Assembly: GCA_046047235.1 (NCBI GenBank)
Contig: JBJOII010000018.1
Coordinates: 1 to 47,464, forward strand
DNA from: JBMTVN01 sp046047235
GTDB lineage: Bacteria; Verrucomicrobiota; Verrucomicrobiia; Limisphaerales; JAHDYP01
Direction of reading: 5' to 3'
DNA length: 47,464 bases
Position 1 is the first letter of the stretch; each line of letters opens with the position of its first letter. The position numbers were made by a program, and so were the translations under genes. Shown in pieces: positions 8,210 through 18,200 of this stretch. The notes below the pieces were generated by a model, which saw only the letters and a list, made by a program, of their open reading frames with translations, had not been told where the DNA came from and searched no databases.

Positions 8210-9376
8210 CTAGCGCGTCCACACGTTCACGGCAGTTTGCACATTCACTGGAAGCTCCACGTTCACTGTCACCTGCGCCGGATTCGATGCGGAGTTATCA
8301 ATCTGCGCCTCGTAGACAACCCGATCACCATTGTCAGGCGTAAGCACGACGCTAATCGGCACCATGCTGTTGAAATCCGTGGCCTTGACCACAACCGTTC
8401 GGCTTGGAGTGGAACCAAAGGGCAGCGTGAAGACAGCCGGCGCACCCGGGGCAATCGTGGATCCCGCCACTTCAATCAGGTCCAAGCGGGGAGCCGGCGT
8501 TGGAAACACGGTCATCAGTGAACCAATGGACGTGATGCCTGCCGGACTGAAGCTCAGGCTCATGGCTGACCTGTCCAAGGTGTCGATACGGATGCGACCG
8601 GCCGAACCGTAATTCGAACCGTCAACTCTCAACGCCCCGTTGCCAGACACCAGGGGAGCGACCAGCCGGATAGCCCCGCCACTGCCTCCATTCACATACA
8701 GACTGTTCAGTGAGTTACCCCCCTGCGCCTTGATCTCGGCCGATGAATTGCCGAACTGAATGCTGGAGTCGGAGGCAATCAGGATCGCGCCGCCACCTCC
8801 ACCACCGCCATATCCCGGCGTGCCATCCGTTCCCCCGCCGCCCGATCCCCCTACAAGCGGAATCAACAGCGCGCTCCCGTAAGCCGCACCTTTGTTGGTA
8901 CTCAGGGTGCTCGACTCGAAAGCATATCCCCCGGGACCGGCAGACTGGGCCACGTTCCCCTGACCAGCCGTGCCCGCTCTCCCCGCACCGGGTCCGTATC
9001 CGTCCCCGGGTGGAGTCGATACCGAGGCAGGATTGCCTCCGTTAAACCCTCCGGGACCCGCAAGCCCTCCAACCACGTTGTTGCCGCTAATACCGGAAAC
9101 AACAATATCACCGTTCACTGTCACTGCACCCGTAGCAAGCAGGTAGACGGGCGTGTTCAGCGGATTGCGGTTGAAGGTCAACGTGACCCCACTGGCAATC
9201 GTAATGGTAGTGCAGTGGAACACGCCGTCAGCCGGCAGGTCCAAGGTCGTGTTTGCAGTAATGTTCATCGGTCCGTAGGACCCGTCACTACCTGACGAGA
9301 ATGTTTGTGCCCGGGCTCCGGTGAGGCCTCCAACCAAGCCCAGTGCCAGCAACAGCCGTATCTTTGTTGTCTTCAT
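8210..9376 (-). CDS. Exported Gly-rich surface protein
   Basis: About 388 residues. The ATG at 9376 is preferred over 9382 because AGAAGAG lies at normal spacing before it. Signal peptide MKTTKIRLLLALGLVGGLTGARA. Then a beta-rich segment (ITANTTLDLPADGVFHCTTITIASGVTLTF), a long Gly-rich stretch (GGAGPGG-type runs, GGGGGGGAILIASDS) and a Ser/Thr-rich beta domain ending VNVWTR. Proteins of this layout resemble repetitive parallel-beta or filamentous surface proteins. No enzyme motif is seen. It lies 79 bases after the propeller/TSP3 gene and 10 bases before the cohesin-like gene. Confidence 0.75.
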   Translation of the reverse strand: MKTTKIRLLLALGLVGGLTGARAQTFSSGSDGSYGPMNITANTTLDLPADGVFHCTTITIASGVTLTFNRNPLNTPVYLLATGAVTVNGDIVVSGISGNNVVGGLAGPGGFNGGNPASVSTPPGDGYGPGAGRAGTAGQGNVAQSAGPGGYAFESSTLSTNKGAAYGSALLIPLVGGSGGGGTDGTPGYGGGGGGGAILIASDSSIQFGNSSAEIKAQGGNSLNSLYVNGGSGGAIRLVAPLVSGNGALRVDGSNYGSAGRIRIDTLDRSAMSLSFSPAGITSIGSLMTVFPTPAPRLDLIEVAGSTIAPGAPAVFTLPFGSTPSRTVVVKATDFNSMVPISVVLTPDNGDRVVYEAQIDNSASNPAQVTVNVELPVNVQTAVNVWTR

Positions 9377-9455
9377 GACCATCTCTTCTCTCTTTTCCAA
9401 TTCCTGTTTGTATCTCGCCCGCACCCAAGGCGAAGCGGCCCGGCAACCCCAAGGC

Positions 9456-12227
9456 TCAAGGCGGATCAAAGCCCACCGACACCGGCGGTTGCGCCACGGT
9501 TGTGCCCTCACTCAATGCGCCGTCTGCGCCGAATTCAGGAAGCCCGACCGAGACAGGCGGCTGGGCCACCGTCACGCCGATCCCGAGCTCCAGATCGCCG
9601 CCAAATGCAGGAAGTCCCACCGCCACCGGTGGCAAGGCCACCACAGTGCCACCCGGATACTCTCCTTCGCCCACACCACCAAAAGAAGGGACACTCACTG
9701 AGATCGGCGGCCGCGCGACTGTCACACCCCCAACCACGGATTCCGCTCCCCCAAACACCGGAAGCCCCACGCTCACCGCAGGGGCACCAACGATCATGCG
9801 GTAAGGCAAAGACAGCGGATCCATGGGATCACTCCCGCCCGTTACCTCGCTTTCGTCGTTCCACCCATCCCCATCAGAATCCGCCACCAGCGGGTTCGTG
9901 CCAGCCGCAATCTCCTCCGCGTGACTCAGGCTGTCACCATCCGGATCCTCCTCTCCATCCAAGGTGCCATTCCCATCGGTGTCCGCAATCCTCGGGTCCG
10001 TCTCCGCCACCAATTCACCGGCATTGATCAAGCCATCGCCGTCGAAATCCTCTTCCCCATCCGGAATACCGTCCGCGTCACTGTCGCTGTTGTCCGGATC
10101 CAGACCAAGCGGACCCTCCAGTTCATCAGGAACTCCATCGGCATCCCGATCGTCCAAGCCAAACACCCGGAAGGACCAGGAGTAGATCTCGCCCGGCTGA
10201 TTGCCCGCCTGATCGGTGAGGGGCGCCCCAACCAGAACACGGTAAAGGCCCGCCTCCAGTCTCGCCGGGAAAGTCAGGACCGCAGCGTTGAGACTCTCCC
10301 GATATGTCAGCGTTCCCCCGCCAACCAGTACGTCATCAGCCGTGTTCGGGAGATCGTCCGGTCCGGCAGCAACCACTCTAAAGGCGCCCCCCAGCAAGGA
10401 AGTTGGAATCACCGGCTCGCTGAAGTAGGCCGTAACCGCATCCACCTTGCCCAGCAATGCGCCGGACCTGGGGTTCACCCGCAGCACCCTCGGAGGCGTA
10501 GCGTCCGGCACCAGAACCAGACTCAGCTCCGCACTCCATGTGGTGTTGCCACCTGTGTCTGATGCTCTTGCCCTCAAGGTAAAACCGTCTTTCACCGGTG
10601 AAATCAGCGGCGTCACGAACCGGTGCTCAAATGGGAAATTCCCGTCGGTCGCAACCTTCAAATCGTCCACGTAAAACTCCACGTTCCTCACCTGCACATC
10701 GTCGGTCACGGCTGCAGTCACCCGCATGAGCTGGCCTTCCTCGGCTACCCCTGCCCCAAAGCTCGTGCTGAGCGCTATTGTCGGAGCCATACCCAGGTTG
10801 TCGTAGGACAGATAGTTGATGACCTGAAGCCCGGCGGTGTGATCCGCCACGTAGGCGAGACCGTTGTAAAGCGCCACCGCCCGCGCCACGCCGGGAGTCT
10901 CAAACTCAGTGATGAAGGCGTTGTTCACAGCCGGATCACTCAGATCGTAGAGCGCCACATTGTGCGGACCACCGAAGCCCGAGTTCGGACTCACCGCACC
11001 CAGCCCAAGCCCCGACCCGTTTGCCACTAGATGCTTCCAGCCGAACTGCACCTGATCCGACGCCTGAATCAACTGAGGCTGGGCAGGAAGGTTGACGTCG
11101 ACGGTACTATACCCCCTGGCCTCGATGACATAGGCGATCTCCCCGCCCACGAATAGCCGCATTCTTCCATTGGCAGCATTGATCGCCCCGGGAACCGAAA
11201 CCGATCCCTCCTCCGTCAACACTCCCCCGCTAAACGAAAGCACATGCAAGCTGCCCTCCACCAGCGCGTAGAGATAATCCCCGGCCAGGACCAACTCCTG
11301 CAACGGCTTGGCCTCCACCACAAATCGACTCAACTCCGTGCCGCTCGGCATATCCACAACGGCAATCTGCCCGTTGGCCAGCCCCACAAAGGCGAAATCA
11401 TCAGCCGCAGCCACACAGCGGGCAGCACTGCCAAATAAGACCTGCCGGGCAATGCTTGAAGCCGGTGGATCGCTCATATCAATCACCACCAAGCCCCCCC
11501 CAAGATCTGCTACAGCCACCAGCACACCGCCACCACAAGCCACCGAAACCGCATCCCCAGGCGTATCCACCTGAGTGACCAACACCGGATTCATCCCATT
11601 GAAAATGTTGAAAACGGAGACGCCCGAGAGACCGTCTGCAACAATCGCCATGTCACTCGCCACACAAATGTCCTTGGCGTTCCCCGGCGTCTCCGCACTG
11701 GCAATAATCCCCGTACGAACCGCAAGCCCGCTGAGCGGATCACTACCCTGCTGAACCTCTAACCCATCCAGCACGCCGTCGCCATCGGTGTCCCCCTGCG
11801 CAGGATTTGTTCCCATGATAAACTCGCCGTCATCGTTCAACCCATCAGCGTCCGTGTCCCGTGATAGGTCGGTCCCGAGGAGGATGGCCGGCAATTGAAG
11901 TGAGTTGCCGATAGAGGGGGAGGTCACGTCAATGGCGCCTGTATACAGGTTGGCAGCCTGCAGCACCCAGATTCTGTACCGGGTGTTGGGTGCCAGGATC
12001 AGCTGTTCAAATGCCACCCCTCCACTCCCCGTGGTTCCGCGCTGCACGACCTGGCCGGTTTCAAGCGACTGCAATGCATAGTAATGGGGGCCTAAACTGG
12101 GAGCAGCAGCCTGCTGCCCCAAGACGCCGACATAACCGGTTGCCATCCACGCCAGCCAATGAAGACACAACGCCACCAGGCGTCGCCCTCGGAACCGGGC
12201 AACCTGCATGGGCTTCAGTGTCTTCAT
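9456..12227 (-). CDS. Large exported protein: propeller, Ig-like and TSP3 repeats, C-terminal 25-residue repeats
   Basis: About 923 residues. The ATG at 12227 has GGAAGCG upstream and starts a signal peptide (RLVALCLHWLAWMATGYVGVLG). After a short beta domain comes an Asp-rich calcium-binding segment (DTDADGLNDDGEFIMGTNP). Next is an LVIVD-type propeller of about 330 residues (AIVADGLSGVSVFNI, VAVADLGGGLVVIDM, LAYVADHTAGLQVI), two Ig-like domains (VRNVEFYVDD; PRSGALLGKVDAVTAYFSEP), and a run of TSP3-like DxDxDG motifs. The end carries five degenerate repeats of the type GVTVAQPPVSVGLPEFG. It starts 42 bases after the RHS stop, so it belongs to the RHS operon. Probably surface-located. Confidence 0.8.
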   Translation of the reverse strand: MKTLKPMQVARFRGRRLVALCLHWLAWMATGYVGVLGQQAAAPSLGPHYYALQSLETGQVVQRGTTGSGGVAFEQLILAPNTRYRIWVLQAANLYTGAIDVTSPSIGNSLQLPAILLGTDLSRDTDADGLNDDGEFIMGTNPAQGDTDGDGVLDGLEVQQGSDPLSGLAVRTGIIASAETPGNAKDICVASDMAIVADGLSGVSVFNIFNGMNPVLVTQVDTPGDAVSVACGGGVLVAVADLGGGLVVIDMSDPPASSIARQVLFGSAARCVAAADDFAFVGLANGQIAVVDMPSGTELSRFVVEAKPLQELVLAGDYLYALVEGSLHVLSFSGGVLTEEGSVSVPGAINAANGRMRLFVGGEIAYVIEARGYSTVDVNLPAQPQLIQASDQVQFGWKHLVANGSGLGLGAVSPNSGFGGPHNVALYDLSDPAVNNAFITEFETPGVARAVALYNGLAYVADHTAGLQVINYLSYDNLGMAPTIALSTSFGAGVAEEGQLMRVTAAVTDDVQVRNVEFYVDDLKVATDGNFPFEHRFVTPLISPVKDGFTLRARASDTGGNTTWSAELSLVLVPDATPPRVLRVNPRSGALLGKVDAVTAYFSEPVIPTSLLGGAFRVVAAGPDDLPNTADDVLVGGGTLTYRESLNAAVLTFPARLEAGLYRVLVGAPLTDQAGNQPGEIYSWSFRVFGLDDRDADGVPDELEGPLGLDPDNSDSDADGIPDGEEDFDGDGLINAGELVAETDPRIADTDGNGTLDGEEDPDGDSLSHAEEIAAGTNPLVADSDGDGWNDESEVTGGSDPMDPLSLPYRMIVGAPAVSVGLPVFGGAESVVGGVTVARPPISVSVPSFGGVGEGEYPGGTVVALPPVAVGLPAFGGDLELGIGVTVAQPPVSVGLPEFGADGALSEGTTVAQPPVSVGFDPP
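9459..9797 (-). repeat. Five 16-26-residue coding repeats
   Basis: The last 113 codons of the preceding gene encode five imperfect copies of a unit with consensus G-x-T-V-A-x-P-P-V-S-V-G-L-P-x-F-G-G, with spacer lengths of 23-26 residues and a truncated final copy (VAQPPVSVGFDPP). Hydrophobic and proline positions are held while the Gly/Glu-rich linkers vary. It reads as a beta-strand repeat that could act as a stalk or anchor. Confidence 0.75.
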
Positions 12228-12268
12228 CGCTTCGCTTCCATCCTCGTCAACCGGCATAGGATGTCTCG

Positions 12269-15200
12269 TCAGTGCGCGCACGGGTTCTTCTCACACTCGT
12301 CGTAACACCGCTTCAGTTCATGAATCAGAGCGAGAGCCGACAGTCCCCCGGCGACCTTCTGGAGACCGTTCATCTTCGCACCCAGCTTGTCAGGGGCTTC
12401 ACGAATCTGTCGGTTCAACTTGGCCGCGTCCTCAAGACGACGACGCAGCATTTTTTCGGACATCCCTCGCTGCATGCTTCCCCCAGCCATGTGGCTCCCC
12501 GTCGACATGCCGTTGGCCAGACTACTGTTCACAAAATTCTTCAACCCCTTCAGCCGCCCCACCTCCCTCGCGATCTCCCTTCGCTTGGCGAGTTCACCAA
12601 CATTGCCGGCAAGTGAAGCCGCCACGTCCTCAGGGTCCGTGTCAATGGCACTGCCAAAGCCCTTCCCCTGGGATGCGTCAACAAGGGCCGATGCCGGTGA
12701 AATAGGCAGGGATACCGGCAAAGGCAAAGCGCCAAACACCGCATCACCCGTCTTCTTGGCCCAGCATCGGGCAAAGCACCTCGCCTTGGCTTGCTCATGG
12801 GCGTCGAATACATGCGCTGTTTCACCCGTCTCCTCTCCCCAAGTGCTCGGTGTAAAGACACGGGTAAGGCTCATGGCGTCCGCATTTCCCATCGTCAGCG
12901 TTTCCACCGTCCCGTTCGTCCGATCCCAAAGCACATTCTGAAACTCCCGCTTGGCATCCTCATAGACGTTGTCTGCCGCATTCCCATCTCCCGTGAGGAT
13001 CCACTTCTTCACTGACCACAACCCCATCGGATCCACCATGGTATGCGGATTGGAGGCAGCATAGGTGTAGCCGTTCCCAAGGTTGTAGCCATCAGTCCAG
13101 ATCCCAACGGAGTCCCGCGTGGTGAACCTCCCAGCCCGGTGATCCAAATACCGCGTCCGGTAATAGCTGAGGCCCGACTCCGTATCCAACCTGCGCCCGG
13201 TATACCGATAGGGATTGCCCACGGCGCTGCCGGGCAGCGGACTGCCCGCGGCATCCAATACGGCGGACTCCCCATAGTCCTCGTATCCATAGTACTCCAC
13301 CGGCACACCGCTGGCATCAGTCACGAAACGCACCGAACCCAAATCGTCCGTGTGGTAGTAGTAATCCTGCCCGCCCCGCCGCATGGACAAGACCTCGTCG
13401 ATGCCGCTGCCATACACGAACGTCGACGTCGTCAGCCCGCTGCCATCCCGTTCTTCGATGACATGGGGTCCAGCGAAGAAAAAGAACGTGGTCTCAGGCG
13501 AGCCGTCATCGACGTGCTTCCAAATCCGCCGACCCAGCGCATCGTAACCATAGGCCGCCGCGGTGCCGCCAAGTGCATCGACGTAGGTCACCATCTGGTT
13601 GCGGTAATCATACTCGATCGACGCCTTCTGCTGGCCCATGGCGCTGATCCCAATCAGGTTGCCATTGGCGTCATACTCCCGGGTGTCAAAAGGCGTTGCG
13701 GTATACTGGTTCACCGGAGCATCGGCAGGCTCCGGCAACGTGGTGGACAAGGAGTAAGTGCCCGGATCAGTCCGGCCACTGACGTTGTTGCGGTTGCCTG
13801 CTCCGTCCAGGCCATAGGCCAGTGTGTCCAGCCCACCCCCAGTCACACTACGGTCAGATTGAACCAGCCGATAGCTGGAGTCGTAGCCGAAGTCCCGCGT
13901 GATCCCACCGGGCATGCCGTCCACTTCCCGCACCTTGTTGAACATGGAGTCCCATTGGTAACGCAGATCTCCCAATAACGTCGTGTTGCGCCCGTGCTCT
14001 ATCAGCGCAGTTCGTCTTGCCGCATCGTAAGCCAGGCGTGTCTCAGTTCCATTCCCGTATTGCTTGCGGGCCAACCGCACAGGCCCAGCGTAGGCATATC
14101 CGGCAATCATACCCCCGTCGTCGCTGACCTGCTGTAGACGTTCCAGCTCGTCAAAGGCAAAAGTCACACGACGACCTCCCGGATAAACCGCCTCGCGCAA
14201 GTTGCCCACACCATCAAAACGCAGCGCAGTCGTCTGACCGTTCAGGCTCTCCTCCAGCACCCGGGAAAGGGAGTCATAACTGCGGATGACCACGGAATCA
14301 TCATCCTCAGCATAAACCAGCCGCGACAGACCGTCGTAGGCATACACCTCATAAGTCGTGTCAAACGAAACCCCAGCGCCCGGAACAATATCTTTGCGGG
14401 TAAGCCGGCCGAGTCCGTCATACGTCATCGCACTCTGCGTGCCGTTCGCATCCAGAACAGCGATTCGACGCCCATGCGCATCCACGGCAAACGAAACTGA
14501 GGTCCCGTCCGCATGCTCCATCCCAATCATGCGATCCAAACCGTCATAACGATAGACGGTCCGGTTGCCCCGGTCGTCAATCCGCGCCACCAACCGATCG
14601 CTCGCATCCCATTCCTGCCGCGTAACAATGCTCCCCACAGGTGTCCCGTTGCCGGTGCCGTCAGAGGTCAGGTACCGCTCGGTCCGAACCAGACGATCCA
14701 GTCCGTCAAAGGCATACCGCACGACGTTGCCCGGTTCCTCCGCCGCTGAACGCATCGCATCCACTGCCAGAGTCCTGTTGCCCCGGGAATCATACCCGAA
14801 ATCATGACGGTTGCCCGCCGGATCCACGGTCCGGATCAACCGGTTCAAGCCGTCGTAAGTATACTCGGTCCGATACGTCTCGTCGGGCGCACCGAGATCC
14901 GATCGCTCCACCTCGGTGACAAGAATGATGTTGGAGTTGTCATCATACCCAAAGGCCTTCGTGTTTCCGCGTGCATCGGTCACCAGAGTGCGTCGATTGA
15001 GCGTGTCGTAGGTGAAGGTGGTTCGATGCCCATTGTCATTCTGCAACCTCGTGACTTGTGAGTTCGGATTGTAACGCAGCTCCGCCACGCTCTTCCCATC
15101 GCCAATCACCTGTTGCGAAGCAGCATCAAAATGGAGCTCTTCCTTTCGAACCAACCGGTCCAGCGCATCGTATCGCGCCCAGACGTCCTGAAGCAGCACG

Positions 15201-18200
15201 TTGCCCTCAGCCCCAGCCAGGTCCTTGAGCTCACCCCAAATCCGGGTCCGCACGTTGTTCCCGTTGGCGTCATACTCCGACACAGTCCGGTTGCCCATTG
15301 CATCAATGGACTCGACCATCCGGTCAAATCCATCAAACACAGTCCGGGTCAAGAGGGCACCGTCTTCCAACCCCGCCTCCACCAGCACGGGATTCCTGTT
15401 TGCGTCGTAGCTGAACCGGTCCGTGGACTGCTCACTGGCTCCGGGCGCCCCGACAATTTCGTAAATGAGATCCCGCTCGTCATACCGCGTCAGCCACTCG
15501 TTCGAGGTCTGTCGGCCAGCCGCAGCCTCCCCATGACGCTCCCGAACAAGGTTGCGGTTTCCATCATACTCAAACTCAACCACGGCGAACTCTGCCGACC
15601 CGATCTCCCGTGTCTCACGCACAAGGTTGTTCAACACCTCGTATTCGTAGGTCGTCGTCCAATGCGTATTGTTCGCATCCACCTGCCCTGTCTCATCCGC
15701 ATTCAGCACCTCGATCCGCGTGATGTTGTTGTTCGCATCGTAGAAAATGTCCCGCGTGTACCTCACGCCGCTGCCCGGAGCAGGATCCCTCGAAATCTCA
15801 CGCACCTTCTGGTCCAGCTCATTGTAAATCACCTCAATGTCGTTGCCACGTGGGTCCACGACCCGGACCACGTTCCCCGCCCCGTCGTATTCAAACAATG
15901 AGGTCAGTGCGAAATTCCCCACATCCAGAATCTCGGTCGACCGATACCCCTTCTGCACCCCGTCGGAATAATAGCGATACTCGTCCCGCCGACGCTGCCC
16001 GCTGCCGTTGTCCGGCCACACATGGGCCGTCATCTGGCCAAATTCATTGTATTCATACTCCTCAACGCTGTCGGGCTCCCGGTGCACAGTACGGATGCGA
16101 TTGCCCTGGGCATCGTAAGTGTGGCTGGTCACATTGCCACGTCCGTCCACCTGCCGCGTGACAAAGTTGAACCCACAGCAGCTGTCAAAGCCCGCGTCAT
16201 ATTCAAAGCTCGTCACGATCATGTCCTGGTCACCGGCAGGGACATGACTGCCCGGACGCTGGATCACCTGCCGGAGGTTTCCCCGCGACCGTGGTGAGGC
16301 CTGCGGGTTTAAATCCTGCTCGTAGACATACTCGGTGATGTTCCCGTTCGGATGGATGACGCGAGTCTGCAGGGAGTCCTCGTTCCATTGGTAAACCGTC
16401 TCGAAATACTCAGGATCAGATTCCCGAAGTCGACCAGCCGGCCGGTTCGCGGTCAAAGTCGTCGGCCGCACCGGATCCGCCAGCCCGGTGTATTCGCGCA
16501 TCCGCACAAGACGATTCCCGGCATCATGAAAATACTCCTTCACATGACCCGCACGATCGTTCAACAGGGTGCGCATCACGGTGAATCCGTTCAGCAATGA
16601 GGGCAGCGCAGGATAGTAGGCGAAATCAACAACGTCCCCGCCCCACACCTGGCGAATCACACGATCAAAATCCGAAGCGGCCGGGTCAGTCGTCGTGGAG
16701 TAGACATTGACGATAGTAGGCCCGTCCCCATAAGTCTCGTCGCCAGGATCGTTGCGACGCCCGTCGGTAATAGTAAGCAGGTTGTGGTTCAGCCGGTCGT
16801 CGGCATACCCCGTCGAATAGGTGTATTTCGTGGTCTTGCCATCCGGAAAATCATTCCCTGTGGGTGTGCCGATCACCGCAGGCGTGGTGACCGACTTCAG
16901 ATCACCCCAGCTTCCTCCAGGCTCCACGCCATCATAATACGCATACCTCACCTGCCGCCCGAGAAAGTCAGTCACGCTCTCCACGAAACCCTGAGCGTTG
17001 TAACGAATCACAACATCCCGGCCGAGGGTCTCCCGCACCCGCTCCAACCGACCTTGAGCGTCGTAAAAGAACTGCATGACGTTGCCATGGCGATCCACCA
17101 TCGAAGCCAGCCTCCCGGCCCTCGCTGAACCATCATGCCGATAAAAGAGCCACTGCCGATGATCCTCAAACTGCAGGGTAAGTGAACCGTCACTCTCAGG
17201 AACTAGTCGACGAAAGAACCCTGCCGCAACATAGCTGCCGTCAGATCCCCGCTCATATCGATCCTGCCTGGCGTCACCATCGAACAGCACGTAACCACTT
17301 CCCTCGGCCTCAAGCCGTATGTCGTAGCCCGAATCCCAGCCGTTGCCCTGAGCCGTGTCGCGTCCAATTCGCGAGCGATACTTCCGCGACCAGATGAAAT
17401 CAAAACCCCGACCGCGAATCTCCATGTCCACCGCACGAAGATAAAACTCTCCCGAGAACAGATGCACCGGATCCGTAGGATTCGGCACCCCCTGACAATT
17501 GTTGGGAGGCTCCTGCCCGCCACCACCACCACCACCCGTCCCAAGTTGACCGCCCGAACCCCTTATCCACTGCAATACCGCATGCCAGCCGGGCTGCAGA
17601 ATCCCCACACCCGGATCCGTGCAAACCGTCTTCCCGTCCGCACTCACGGTCATCGGCCCCACAATCTCCCAGTCACCAGTATCATGATTGAAACTCCAAA
17701 GCGCACTCTTGGCGCCAGCAGGCAACAGCTCGCCAGTCACCGGATCCGGCAGGTTCGGAAAACAAACAGGCACCGGTCGGTCAAAGTTCGAACCCCCATC
17801 GGTCTGCACCGTGATCACCAACGGAAAATCCAACCCCTCAGGCAACGGCGAGGGAATCCGATCCGGCGGCACCGGCGCAATCCCCACCCGACCACCCCGA
17901 ACCCCTTCGTTGCTGAACAAACTGTTCGCCGGCACGGTGATCGATACACCCTCCAGTTCCGGATACTCGCTCAACACCCCAGCCGGAAAGGTCACCTGCG
18001 TATCCTCAACCGCGCTCACCGGCTGCAGCGTCCCAGCCGTAACCAACGGCAAAAAGATGTTCCCGACACTGGTTTCGGTTCCAGCCGCTGCCGACCACTT
18101 CTTCCCCACAAACGGATAATACGGCTGTGACGGGTCATACGGACCCACAGTCCGCCCATCAATGTGCACAAAGAACTCCCCCGCCGGCACAGGCTCCAGA

